Shown: positions 7,037 to 17,062 of the stretch, piece by piece | Layout of the letters: every line of letters starts with the position of its first letter | Numbering within the stretch: the stretch's first letter is position 1 | Source of the DNA: REBR01 sp033721915 | Lineage (GTDB): Bacteria; Pseudomonadota; Gammaproteobacteria; Pseudomonadales; Oleiphilaceae | Length of the DNA stretch: 19,844 nt | NCBI GenBank assembly: GCA_033721915.1 | Contig: JAWWAC010000056.1 | Span: 1 to 19,844 of the forward strand | Direction: 5' to 3' | Notes under the pieces: model-generated | Databases searched by the model: none | What the model saw: only the letters and a program-made list of their open reading frames with translations | What the model was told of the DNA's origin: nothing | Program-made: the position numbers and the translations under genes

Positions 7037-7804
7037 TTAACAGGCCCGACAGATGGCGGCGAAGCTGGCGGCATCCAGTGAGGCGCCGCCGATAAGCCCA
7101 CCATCGATATCGGGCTGTGCAAATAACGGTTCTGCCGTTTCCGGCTTCACACTGCCACCGTAGATGACAGCCATTTCCTGTGCCGGTGCCCCCATTGCCT
7201 CCAGGGTGGCCCGGATGTGACTGTGCACGGCCTGGGCATCCTCCGCTGAGGCGGAAACACCGGTACCTATGGCCCAGACCGGCTCGTAGGCGATGACCAC
7301 CGCTGGCCACTGCTCTCCACTCACTGCAGACAGCGCTGAGCGCAGCTGGTTCCCGACCCGCTCCAGCGCCTGTCCGGACTCCCGCTCTGCCAGCGTTTCA
7401 CCGACACAGAGAATGGGGCTGAGCCCGGCTGACAGCGCCTGCATCAGCTTGTCGGCCACCACCTGATCGTCTTCGCCCATCAGCTGGCGCCTCTCGGAGT
7501 GCCCGACGATGGCGTACTCACAGCCCTGATCCGCCGCCATGGCGGCGGAAATCTCGCCGGTGTAGGCCCCTCCGGACCAGCGCGCCAGATTCTGCACCCC
7601 CAGCCCGATGGACAGGTCAAGCCCGTCAAGGCTGTCACGACACTCGGCCAGCAACAGCGCCGGAGGCATGATAGCAACCTGTACGTCTTTATCAAGACGC
7701 CGGCTGCCATGGCCCAGCTCGTCGGCCAGATCCGCCAGCAGACGGCGGCTGAAAGCGCGGCTGCCGTGCATTTTCCAGTTGGCGGCGATCAGACGTCGGC
7801 CCAT
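7037..7804 (-). CDS. tpiA: Triosephosphate isomerase
   Basis: TpiA interconverts dihydroxyacetone phosphate and glyceraldehyde 3-phosphate in glycolysis and gluconeogenesis. The 255-aa TIM barrel has all catalytic elements: AANWKM with Asn9 and Lys11, YAIVGHSERR with His102, the loop-6 motif AYEPVWAIGTG with Glu174, and the phosphate-binding IYGGSVKP and GGLIGGASL segments. The ATG at 7804 has GAGG 7-8 nt upstream. It lies 57 bp after glmM and has its own promoter in that gap (7832-7860). The leader is only about 20 nt, with a short CCCT/AGGG inverted repeat that overlaps the ribosome-binding site. It precedes secG by 12 bp, as in Pseudomonas. Confidence 0.97.
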   Translation of the reverse strand: MGRRLIAANWKMHGSRAFSRRLLADLADELGHGSRRLDKDVQVAIMPPALLLAECRDSLDGLDLSIGLGVQNLARWSGGAYTGEISAAMAADQGCEYAIVGHSERRQLMGEDDQVVADKLMQALSAGLSPILCVGETLAERESGQALERVGNQLRSALSAVSGEQWPAVVIAYEPVWAIGTGVSASAEDAQAVHSHIRATLEAMGAPAQEMAVIYGGSVKPETAEPLFAQPDIDGGLIGGASLDAASFAAICRAC

Positions 7805-7831
7805 GCAATACCCTCAGTTCAGGGAGGCGGA

Positions 7832-7860
7832 ACTATACCGGACTTGTTACTGGCTGACAA
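7832..7860 (-). promoter_or_regulatory. Sigma-70 promoter for tpiA-secG
   Basis: TTGTCA (7860-7855) and TATAGT (7837-7832) are separated by 17 bp; each is a five-of-six match. The site fills the short glmM-tpiA gap, with its -35 element immediately after the glmM stop codon, and would give a 5' UTR of about 20 nt. Confidence 0.8.
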
Positions 7861-7861
7861 G

Positions 7862-9208
7862 TCACGCCGGTGCCTGCCCCTCCACAACACCGGCCAGTTC
7901 GGTGGCCACGGATTCGATCAGTGCCTGGTCGTAGCCTTCTGTCATCACCCGGATCAGCGGCTCAGTGCCGGAGGCCCGCAGCAGGATCCGGCCCTTTTCA
8001 CCCAGGCGCTTCTGCGCGTCGCTGACGGCGGCCCTGATGCGGTCGTTCTCCATGGGATCGAAACGGCTGGAAACCCGCACGTTGATCATGCTCTGTGGCA
8101 GTTTGTCCATGCCATCGCACAGCTCGGCCAGTGTCTGTCCGTTCTGCCACATGGCCTGCAGTACCTGCAATGCGGAGACCACACCATCGCCGGTGCTGGT
8201 GCGGTCACGGCAGACCAGGTGACCCGAGCTCTCGCCCCCCAGGATCCATTCATTGCGCACCAGGGCCTCCATGACGTAGCGGTCCCCCACTTTGGCCCGC
8301 TCGAAAGGGATGTTCAGCTTGCCCAACGCCAGCTCCACCCCCAGGTTGGTCATCAGTGTGCCCACTACACCGCCGTTCAGTGTGCCGTTGTTCAGGCGGT
8401 CACGGGCAATGATGTACAGCAGCTGATCGCCGTCCACTTCGGTGCCGTTGTGATCCACCATCAGCACCCGGTCGCCGTCGCCGTCAAAGGCGATGCCCAG
8501 GTCGGCGCCCAGCTCCTTCACCTTGTTGCGGATGCCGTCCAGGTAGGTGGAGCCGGCCTGGAGGTTGATATTCAGTCCGTTGGGCTCGGCACCGATGGTG
8601 GTGACCCTGGCCCCCAGTTCACGGAAGACGTTGGGCGCCACATGGTAGGTGGCGCCATGGGCGCAATCCACCACCAGGTGCACACCCTCCAGGCGGAACG
8701 CGTGTGACACGGTGCTCTTGCAGAACTCCACGTAACGCCCCGGGGCGTCTTCCACCCGGGTGGCCTTGCCCAGCCGCTCCGGCTGGGCCACCACCAGCTC
8801 TTTCTCCAGCCAGCGTTCGATCTCGTCTTCCACGCTGTCCGCCAGCTTGCTGCCCTGTGCGGAGAAGAACTTGATGCCGTTGTCGTAATGGGGGTTGTGG
8901 GAGGCACTGATGACAATGCCCGCCGATGCCCGGAAGGTGCGGGTCAGGTAGGCGATGGCGGGCGTGGGCATGGGGCCGAGCAGCCGCACATCCATGCCCG
9001 CGGAGGACAGGCCCGCCTCCAGGGCGGACTCGAACATGTAACCGGACAGCCGTGTGTCCTTGCCGATCAGTATGCTGTTGGACTGACCTTCACGGCGGAA
9101 CACTTGCCCTGCGGCCCAGCCCAGCTTGAGCATGAACTCCGGGGTGACCGGCTTCTCCCCCACACGGCCACGGATGCCATCGGTACCGAAATAATTGCGC
9201 TTTGTCAT
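7862..9208 (-). CDS. glmM: Phosphoglucosamine mutase
   Basis: GlmM converts glucosamine 6-phosphate to glucosamine 1-phosphate on the way to UDP-GlcNAc for peptidoglycan and LPS. The 448-aa protein (E. coli 445) has the four alpha-D-phosphohexomutase signatures. These are the phosphoserine loop GIVISASHNP with active Ser103, the Mg-binding DGDGDR (242-247), the sugar-binding GGESSGH (324-330) and the phosphate-binding RASGTEPLIR (411-420). The N terminus RNYFGTDGIRG is typical. The ATG at 9208 has AGGAAGGA just upstream. It lies 15 bp after folP, so folP-glmM is one transcript. The downstream gap carries the tpiA promoter. Confidence 0.97.
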   Translation of the reverse strand: MTKRNYFGTDGIRGRVGEKPVTPEFMLKLGWAAGQVFRREGQSNSILIGKDTRLSGYMFESALEAGLSSAGMDVRLLGPMPTPAIAYLTRTFRASAGIVISASHNPHYDNGIKFFSAQGSKLADSVEDEIERWLEKELVVAQPERLGKATRVEDAPGRYVEFCKSTVSHAFRLEGVHLVVDCAHGATYHVAPNVFRELGARVTTIGAEPNGLNINLQAGSTYLDGIRNKVKELGADLGIAFDGDGDRVLMVDHNGTEVDGDQLLYIIARDRLNNGTLNGGVVGTLMTNLGVELALGKLNIPFERAKVGDRYVMEALVRNEWILGGESSGHLVCRDRTSTGDGVVSALQVLQAMWQNGQTLAELCDGMDKLPQSMINVRVSSRFDPMENDRIRAAVSDAQKRLGEKGRILLRASGTEPLIRVMTEGYDQALIESVATELAGVVEGQAPA

Positions 9209-9223
9209 GGTTCCTTCCTGTCT

Positions 9224-10078
9224 TTATTCGGACCCTGCTGTGGATTCAGGGTGTGTGGATACCGTCAGGTCACTGAGAGCCCTCACCAGCAGGGCCGCAT
9301 CCCGGGTGGCGGCCACATCGTGCACCCGCACCACCGAGGCGCCCTTGCTCATGGCCAGTGTCGCGGCGGCGACGCTGGCGGCCAGGCGCTGATCCACATC
9401 GCGGCCGGTGATCCGCCCCAGCATGGATTTTCTCGACAGACCCACCAGTACCGGCTGGCCCAGTGCCACAATCTTCTCCAGCTGATCCAGAAGGGCCAGG
9501 TTGTGCTGCACACTTTTACCGAAACCAAAGCCCGGGTCCAGCCAGATCTGCTCCGGGTCCATTCCGGCCCCCTGTGCCGCCGCCAGACGTTCCCGCAGGA
9601 ATGCGGCCACCTCCGCCACCACTTCGCCGTAGCGGGGGTTACTCTGCATGTCGCCGGGCTCACCCTGCATATGCATCAGACACACCGGCAAGCCTGTTTC
9701 CGCCGCCGCCTGGAGCGCCCCCTCACGGCGCAGTGCGCGCACGTCATTGATCAGGCTCACACCAAGACGGGCCCCCTCGCGGATAACGGCCGGGTTGGAG
9801 GTATCCAGTGACAGCGGCACATGGCCGGCCAGGGCCTCGATGGCCGGGCAGACCCGGTCCAGCTCCTGCTGTGTTGAGACCGGTGTGGCACCGGGACGGG
9901 TGGATTCGCCGCCTATATCGATGATGCCGGCGCCCTCCTCGACCATGCGCAGTCCATGCTCAAGGGCCGCCTCCGGGGTGTTGTGGCGGCCGCCGTCGGA
10001 GAAGGAGTCCGGGGTGACGTTCAGCACCCCCATGATCAGTGGCCGATTGTGGCGGTTCAGGAGTCTGTCGTGATTCAT
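9224..10078 (-). CDS. folP: Dihydropteroate synthase
   Basis: FolP condenses p-aminobenzoate with dihydropterin pyrophosphate in folate synthesis and is the sulfonamide target. The 284-aa TIM-barrel enzyme carries MGVLNVTPDSFSDGG (16-30) and DIGGESTRPGA (54-64). It also has LMHMQGEPGDMQ (family form LMHMQG-P-TMQ), DPGFGFGK, GLSRKSMLG and the final RVHDV. These cover the pterin and pABA/phosphate sites. The ATG at 10078 has no good Shine-Dalgarno sequence: only a GGAA lies about 12 nt away. The ftsH intrinsic terminator ends 18 bp upstream, leaving no room for an ordinary promoter between them, so folP expression must come from read-through or an unseen upstream start. It is followed closely by glmM. 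Confidence 0.96.
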   Translation of the reverse strand: MNHDRLLNRHNRPLIMGVLNVTPDSFSDGGRHNTPEAALEHGLRMVEEGAGIIDIGGESTRPGATPVSTQQELDRVCPAIEALAGHVPLSLDTSNPAVIREGARLGVSLINDVRALRREGALQAAAETGLPVCLMHMQGEPGDMQSNPRYGEVVAEVAAFLRERLAAAQGAGMDPEQIWLDPGFGFGKSVQHNLALLDQLEKIVALGQPVLVGLSRKSMLGRITGRDVDQRLAASVAAATLAMSKGASVVRVHDVAATRDAALLVRALSDLTVSTHPESTAGSE

Positions 10079-10096
10079 GGTGCGGGGGTTTCCAAT

Positions 10097-10129
10097 AAAA
10101 AAGCTCCCGGAGGTGACCTCTCCGGGAGC
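10097..10129 (-). terminator. Intrinsic terminator after ftsH
   Basis: A perfect 10-bp GC-rich stem (GCTCCCGGAG with CTCCGGGAGC, 7-nt loop) is followed by TTTTTTATT on the minus strand. It starts 26 bp after the ftsH stop and ends 18 bp before the folP ATG. Confidence 0.92.
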
Positions 10130-10155
10130 CTGCTGGCTCTCAGTGCCCTGTCGGG

Positions 10156-12120
<1,965 letters not shown>

Positions 12121-12214
12121 GGTACTTCACCTGTTAAATGGTGGGCCGTTTCAGGCGGCTGTTGTATCAACCTTACACCAATTGCATTGTGCCCGACCAG
12201 CGCGGCAGGGCGAC

Positions 12215-12850
12215 TCAAGGACACCCGCGAAAGCCGGTGCAGACCTGATATTGCTCCCGGGAACGGCCCCTGGAGGCGTCCGGTTTACGGGTAACGACAC
12301 GCCCGTAGTCTGACTTCATTACGTCCAGCACGTCCTGAAAGCCTTCTCCCTGAAACACTTTTCCTACAAAACCGCCACCGGGACGCAACACCCGGCCGGC
12401 AAAATCCAGTGCCAGCTCAACCAGGTGCATGGCGGCGGGCATATCAACGGCGGACACACCACTCATATTGGGGGCCATATCGGAAATAACAAGATCCACA
12501 GGCTGACCATCCAGTAACACCAGCAACTCCTCCAGCACGGCGTCTTCGGTGAAATCCCCCTGCAGGAAGTCCACACCGGCGATGGCGTCCATGGGCAGTA
12601 TGTCACTGGCGATGACACGGCCATTGTGACCCACCCGTTCCACCGCCACCTGGCACCAGCCACCGGGAGCCGCCCCCAGGTCCACCACGGTCTGGCCGGA
12701 GTGGAAAAGGCGGTCCTTCTTGTCCAGCTCGATCAGCTTGTAGCTGGCCCTGGAGCGGTAACCATCCTGGCGGGAACGCTGGACGTAGTGGTCCTTGTTG
12801 TGCTCCCGCATCCAGCGGTCGCTGCTCTTGCTGCGTGTGCTGCCTGACAT
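12215..12850 (-). CDS. rlmE: 23S rRNA 2'-O-methyltransferase RlmE (FtsJ/RrmJ)
   Basis: RlmE methylates the 2'-O of U2552 in the A-loop of 23S rRNA on the 50S particle. The 211-aa protein (E. coli 209) is a Rossmann-fold SAM methyltransferase with DLGAAPGGW (57-65). The catalytic tetrad is fully kept: Lys38, Asp124 (in SDMAPN), Lys164 (in VGKVFQGEG) and Glu199 (in SREQY). The C terminus TGFRGCP differs from the usual TG-RK end. The ATG at 12850 has a weak GGGG/AGGA ribosome-binding site. It is divergent from yhbY across 122 bp and lies 94 bp ahead of ftsH. In E. coli rlmE-ftsH is a heat-shock operon; no clear heat-shock promoter was seen here. The 94-bp gap to ftsH shows no convincing promoter or terminator. 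Confidence 0.96.
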   Translation of the reverse strand: MSGSTRSKSSDRWMREHNKDHYVQRSRQDGYRSRASYKLIELDKKDRLFHSGQTVVDLGAAPGGWCQVAVERVGHNGRVIASDILPMDAIAGVDFLQGDFTEDAVLEELLVLLDGQPVDLVISDMAPNMSGVSAVDMPAAMHLVELALDFAGRVLRPGGGFVGKVFQGEGFQDVLDVMKSDYGRVVTRKPDASRGRSREQYQVCTGFRGCP

Positions 12851-12914
12851 AGACCCCGATTCCTGGATAAATACGCTTTGCTCTCAAGGACGGATTCCAC
12901 CAGGACATCCCGGC

Positions 12915-12923
12915 TGGTAGAAT
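12915..12923 (+). promoter_or_regulatory. Candidate extended -10 promoter element for yhbY
   Basis: TGGTAGAAT is an extended -10 (TG, one base, then TAGAAT, five of six). No good -35 lies 17 bp upstream, which is compatible with an extended -10 promoter. It would start transcription near 12930, about 43 nt before the yhbY ATG, in the divergent rlmE-yhbY gap. Confidence 0.5.
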
Positions 12924-12972
12924 CCTCCCTCATTACTGATTTCCCATCGACTGGCACAGGCATCCGCTCACC

Positions 12973-13281
12973 ATGGCATTATCCAGCGAACAGCGCCGGC
13001 AGTACCGCTCCATTGCACACAACCTTAAGCCCCTGGTGACCGTCAGCGAAGAGGGCCCCACAGAGGGCATGGTGGCAGAGCTGGAGCGGGCACTGAACGA
13101 CCATGAACTGATCAAGGTCAAGCTGGCCAGTACCGACCGTGAGGCACGCCAGGCCGCCATCAGCGACCTGTGTCAGCAAACCGGGGCGGAACTGGTGCAG
13201 AGCATCGGCCGTGTGGCGGTGCTGCTGCGCCGTGCCAAAGAGCCCAACCCCAAGCTTTCCAACCTGCGCCGGACAAGCTGA
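12973..13281 (+). CDS. yhbY: CRM-domain ribosome-associated RNA-binding protein YhbY
   Basis: YhbY proteins bind pre-50S particles through a CRM RNA-binding domain and are linked to large-subunit assembly. This is the only plus-strand gene in the window. The 102-aa product begins MALSSEQRRQYRSIAHNLKP and keeps the family segments TEGMVAELERALNDHELIKVK, interrupted here only by normal substitutions, and ELVQSIGRVAVLLRR. The glycine-rich loop normally written GxxG reads SEEG, with the first Gly replaced; pseudomonad homologues that I recall vary at the same place. The ATG at 12973 has only a distant AGG. It diverges from rlmE and converges on greA, the same arrangement as in Pseudomonas. It is probably monocistronic. 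Confidence 0.93.
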   Translation: MALSSEQRRQYRSIAHNLKPLVTVSEEGPTEGMVAELERALNDHELIKVKLASTDREARQAAISDLCQQTGAELVQSIGRVAVLLRRAKEPNPKLSNLRRTS

Positions 13282-13308
13282 CAGGCCGCCGGAAAGCGTT
13301 GCCGGACG

Positions 13309-13328
13309 GTGCTCTCACCCTGAGACAC
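13309..13328. terminator. Hairpin between convergent yhbY and greA
   Basis: GTG-TCTCA and TGAGA-G-CAC form an 8-bp stem with one bulge and a 3-nt loop, 27 bp after the yhbY stop and 32 bp beyond the greA stop. It would form in transcripts from either side. No T-tract is present, so a role as bidirectional terminator is only a suggestion. Confidence 0.35.
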
Positions 13329-13360
13329 ACAGTGACCGCCCGGCGCCGACTCAACCGGCC

Positions 13361-13840
13361 TCAAATGTACTGCACTTCCTCGATGTCGTACTCCACGCTG
13401 CCTGAGGGGATCTTGATCAGCACCACATCCCCCTCTTCCTTGCCGATCAGGGCACGGGCGATGGGGGAGGCAATGGACAGCTTGCCCTGCTTGATGTCCG
13501 CCTCGTCCTCGCCGACGATCTGGTAACGGGTCTCTTCTTCCGTTTCCGTGTTGACCAGGCGCACCGTGGTGCCGAAGACCACCTTGCCGGTTTTCTCCAT
13601 GCGGGTGACGTCAATCACCTGGGCACCGGAGAGCTTGCTCTCGATGTCCTGTATACGGCCCTCGATAAAACTCTGCTGCTCACGGGCGGCGTGGTATTCG
13701 GCGTTTTCCTTGAGGTCGCCGTGTTCACGGGCTTCTGCGATGGCCTCGATCACCCTGGGGCGCTCCACGGACTTGAGCTGCTTGAGTTCATCACGCAGGG
13801 CTTTTTCGCCCTGCACGGTCATGGGTACACGGTTGCTCAT
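13361..13840 (-). CDS. greA: Transcription elongation factor GreA
   Basis: GreA enters the RNA polymerase secondary channel and stimulates cleavage of backtracked RNA. The 159-aa protein (E. coli 158) has the N-terminal coiled coil. Its tip AREHGDLKENAEYHAAREQQ bears the two acidic residues Asp42 and Glu45 needed for transcript cleavage. The FKBP-like C-terminal domain includes YQIVGEDEAD and SPIARALIGKEEGD. The ATG at 13840 lies 2 bp after the carB stop, and its only Shine-Dalgarno-like AGGGA is about 11 nt upstream inside the end of carB. It is therefore probably translated by coupling. A carA-carB-greA operon is known in Pseudomonas aeruginosa, and the same unit is indicated here. Confidence 0.97.
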   Translation of the reverse strand: MSNRVPMTVQGEKALRDELKQLKSVERPRVIEAIAEAREHGDLKENAEYHAAREQQSFIEGRIQDIESKLSGAQVIDVTRMEKTGKVVFGTTVRLVNTETEEETRYQIVGEDEADIKQGKLSIASPIARALIGKEEGDVVLIKIPSGSVEYDIEEVQYI

Positions 13841-13842
13841 GG

Positions 13843-16800
13843 TTATTTGATCCCTGCATGCAGATCCTGAAGGCGGCGTACCTGCCGTTCAGAGCCGAAT
13901 TTGATGGCACGGCAGAAGGCTTCGCCGCCGGTCAGTGTGGTGGTGTAGGTCACCTTGCGCTGCAAGGCGGACTGACGGATCTGGGCGGAGTCCGCCACGG
14001 CCTTGCGGCCCTCCGTGGTGTTGATGATCAGGTCCACCTTGCCGTTCTTGATGGCATCCACGATGTGGGGACGGCCTTCACGGACCTTGTTGATCTTCTC
14101 CACGGGGATGCCCGCCTCGGCCAGTACGGTCGCCGTGCCGCCGGTGGCAATCAGCTTGAAGCCCAGATCCGCGTAATCTCGGGCCAGCTTCGCCACGGCG
14201 GGCTTGTCCGCGTCCCGCACACTGATAAAGGCGGTGCCGCTCTCGGGCAGCTGCTCGCCGGCGGCCAGTGCGGCCTTGGCAAAGGCTTCATCGAAGCTGT
14301 CGCCAATGCCCATGACCTCACCGGTGGACTTCATTTCCGGCCCCAGTATGGGGTCCACGCTGGGGAACTTGTTGAACGGGAACACGGACTCTTTCACCGA
14401 ATAATAATTGGGGATCACTTCCTGAGTAAATCCCTGCTCCGCCAGCGAGGTGCCGGCCATGCACCGGGCCGCCACCTTGGCCAGCGACACACCCACGGCC
14501 TTTGACACAAAGGGGACCGTGCGTGAGGCCCTGGGGTTAATCTCGATCACGTAGATTTCGTTATCCTGCCAGGCCAGCTGCACATTCATCAGGCCCACCA
14601 CATTCAGCTCCAGCGCCATGCGCCGCACCATCTCTCGCATCTCGTCCTGCACGTCGGCGGGCAGCGTGTAGGGGGGCAGTGAACAGGCGGAGTCGCCGGA
14701 GTGCACGCCGGCCTGCTCGATGTGCTGCATGATGCCGCCGATCACGGCGATTTCGCCGTCGCAGACCGCGTCAATGTCCACCTCGATGGCGGCATTGAGG
14801 AAGTGGTCCAGCAGGACCGGGCTGTCATTGGAGACCAGAACGGCGTTGCGCATGTACTGCTTGAGCTCGTCCTCGCTGAAGACGATCTCCATGGCACGGC
14901 CACCCAGCACGTAGGAGGGGCGCACCACCAGCGGATAGCCGATGTCGCGGGCCACCAGGATGCCCTCTTCCAGGCTGCGCACCGTGGCATTAGGGGGCTG
15001 CTTGAGGCCCAGTCGGTTGATCATCTGCTGGAAGCGCTCACGGTCTTCCGCCCGGTCAATGGCGTCAGGGCTGGTGCCGATAATGGGCACGCCGGCGGCC
15101 TCAAGGCCACGGGCCAGCTTCAGCGGTGTCTGGCCGCCGTACTGCACGATCACCCCTTCGGGCTTCTCGATGTGGATGATTTCCAGCACGTCTTCCAGCG
15201 TCACCGGCTCGAAATACAGCCGGTCGGAGGTGTCGTAGTCCGTGGAGACGGTTTCCGGGTTGCAGTTGATCATGATGGTTTCATAGCCATCTTCCCGCAT
15301 GGCCAGCACCGCATGGACACAGCAGTAGTCAAATTCGATGCCCTGGCCGATGCGGTTGGGGCCACCACCGATCACCACGATCTTGCGACGGTCGCTGGGG
15401 GCCGCCTCGCACTCTTCGTCGTAGCTGGAGTACATGTAGGCGGTGGCCGATGAGAACTCGGCGGCACAGGTGTCCACCCGCTTGTACACCGGGCGCACTT
15501 CCAGCTGGTGACGCAGCTTGCGGAAGCTGGACTCGGAGACTCCCATGAGCTGCGCCAGGCGGGCGTCGGAGAAGCCCTTGCGCTTTAACCGCAGCAGTGT
15601 GTCGTGGTCCAGGTCCGCCATGCCCAGTTTCTGGATGGCCGCCTCTTCACGGATCAGGTCTTCGATCTGCACCAGGTACCAGGGGTCCACATGGGTGTAC
15701 TCGTGGATCTCTTCCAGTGTCATGCCGTGGCGGAAGGCATCGCCGATGTACCAGATGCGCTCCGCACCGGGCACCTGCATTTCACGCAGCAGTGTGTCCT
15801 GGATGTCCAGTGCGTCCGGCTCCAGGGCGCTGTTGAGACCGTCGGCGCCCACCTCCAGTCCGCGCAGTGCTTTCTGCAGGGATTCCTGGAAGTTGCGGCC
15901 GATGGCCATGACCTCACCCACGGATTTCATCTGGGTGGTCAGCCGTGCATCCGCCTGGGGGAATTTCTCGAAGGTAAAGCGCGGTATCTTGGTGACCACG
16001 TAGTCGATGGAGGGCTCGAAGGAGGCCGGTGTGACACCGCCGGTGATCTCGTTGCGCAGCTCGTCCAGTGTGTAACCCACCGCCAGCTTGGCCGCCACCT
16101 TGGCGATGGGGAAGCCGGTGGCCTTGGAGGCCAGTGCCGATGAACGGGACACACGGGGGTTCATCTCGATCACCACCATACGGCCGTTGTCCGGGTTGAT
16201 GCCGAACTGCACGTTGGAGCCGCCGGTCTCCACGCCGATCTCACGCAGTACCGCCAGTGAGGCGTCCCGCATGATCTGGAATTCCTTGTCCGTCAGGGTC
16301 TGTGCCGGTGCCACGGTGATGGAATCCCCGGTGTGCACGCCCATGGCGTCGAAGTTCTCGATGGTGCAGATGATGATGCAGTTGTCCGCCTTGTCCCGCA
16401 CCACCTCCATTTCATATTCTTTCCAGCCGATCAGGGACTCGTCGATCAGCAGTTCATTGGTGGGGGACAGTGCCAGGCCCCGGGTGCAGATCTCTTCGAA
16501 TTCATCCCGGTTGTAGGCAATGCCGCCGCCGGAGCCGCCCATGGTAAAGGAGGGGCGGATAATGCAGGGGAAGCCGATATGGTCCAGCACCTGCCAGGCC
16601 TCTTCCATGCTGTGGGCCATGGAGGCGCGGGGGGTTTCCAGGTTGATGGCCTTCATGGCCTCGTCGAAACGGTGCCTGTCCTCGGCCTTGTCGATGGTGT
16701 CGGCGTTGGCACCGATCATCTCCACACCGTGCCTGGCCAGCACCCCGTGGCGCTCCAGGTCCAGTGCGCAGTTGAGGGCCGTCTGTCCGCCCATGGTGGG

Positions 16801-17061
16801 CAGCAGGGCATCGGGCTTTTCCTGCTCGATGATTTTCTCCACCGTGGCCCAGGTGATGGGCTCAATGTAGGTGGCATCGGCCATGGTGGGATCGGTCATG
16901 ATGGTGGCCGGGTTGGAGTTCACCAGTATCACCCGGTAACCCTCTTCCCGCAGGGCCTTGCAGGCCTGTGCGCCGGAGTAGTCGAACTCGCAGGCCTGGC
17001 CGATCACGATGGGACCGGCGCCGAGAATCAGTATGCTTTTAATGTCACTACGCTTGGGCAT
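13843..17061 (-). CDS. carB: Carbamoyl-phosphate synthase large subunit
   Basis: CarB uses ammonia from CarA, bicarbonate and two ATP to make carbamoyl phosphate for arginine and pyrimidine synthesis. The 1072-aa protein (E. coli 1073) has two homologous ATP-grasp halves. The carboxyphosphate half is about 1-400 (GAGPIVIGQACEFDYSG, PSFTMGGSGGGIAYN, EMNPRVSRSSALASKATG). An oligomerisation region follows (400-550). The carbamoyl phosphate half is about 555-935 (GGGPNRIGQGIEFDYCCVHA, PSYVLGGRAMEIV, EINPRASRTVPFVSKAVG). A C-terminal MGS-like allosteric domain contains LIATGGTATVLAEAGI, the site where UMP and IMP or ornithine act in homologues. The ATG at 17061 lies 1 bp after the carA stop. No gene separates carA and carB, unlike P. 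aeruginosa. Confidence 0.98.
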   Translation of the reverse strand: MPKRSDIKSILILGAGPIVIGQACEFDYSGAQACKALREEGYRVILVNSNPATIMTDPTMADATYIEPITWATVEKIIEQEKPDALLPTMGGQTALNCALDLERHGVLARHGVEMIGANADTIDKAEDRHRFDEAMKAINLETPRASMAHSMEEAWQVLDHIGFPCIIRPSFTMGGSGGGIAYNRDEFEEICTRGLALSPTNELLIDESLIGWKEYEMEVVRDKADNCIIICTIENFDAMGVHTGDSITVAPAQTLTDKEFQIMRDASLAVLREIGVETGGSNVQFGINPDNGRMVVIEMNPRVSRSSALASKATGFPIAKVAAKLAVGYTLDELRNEITGGVTPASFEPSIDYVVTKIPRFTFEKFPQADARLTTQMKSVGEVMAIGRNFQESLQKALRGLEVGADGLNSALEPDALDIQDTLLREMQVPGAERIWYIGDAFRHGMTLEEIHEYTHVDPWYLVQIEDLIREEAAIQKLGMADLDHDTLLRLKRKGFSDARLAQLMGVSESSFRKLRHQLEVRPVYKRVDTCAAEFSSATAYMYSSYDEECEAAPSDRRKIVVIGGGPNRIGQGIEFDYCCVHAVLAMREDGYETIMINCNPETVSTDYDTSDRLYFEPVTLEDVLEIIHIEKPEGVIVQYGGQTPLKLARGLEAAGVPIIGTSPDAIDRAEDRERFQQMINRLGLKQPPNATVRSLEEGILVARDIGYPLVVRPSYVLGGRAMEIVFSEDELKQYMRNAVLVSNDSPVLLDHFLNAAIEVDIDAVCDGEIAVIGGIMQHIEQAGVHSGDSACSLPPYTLPADVQDEMREMVRRMALELNVVGLMNVQLAWQDNEIYVIEINPRASRTVPFVSKAVGVSLAKVAARCMAGTSLAEQGFTQEVIPNYYSVKESVFPFNKFPSVDPILGPEMKSTGEVMGIGDSFDEAFAKAALAAGEQLPESGTAFISVRDADKPAVAKLARDYADLGFKLIATGGTATVLAEAGIPVEKINKVREGRPHIVDAIKNGKVDLIINTTEGRKAVADSAQIRQSALQRKVTYTTTLTGGEAFCRAIKFGSERQVRRLQDLHAGIK

Positions 17062-17062
17062 G

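Noticed and set aside
7499..8707. 402-codon plus-strand open frame opposite tpiA and glmM
   Set aside because: It crosses two verified minus-strand genes and their promoter gap, has no recognisable motif, and is explained by GC-rich codon composition.
12859..12888. Heat-shock (sigma-32) promoter for rlmE-ftsH, using CTTGAGA as -35
   Set aside because: The -35 resembles the consensus and the E. coli operon is heat-inducible, but the facing -10 (CCAGGAAT) fits CCCCATnT poorly; support is too weak to annotate.
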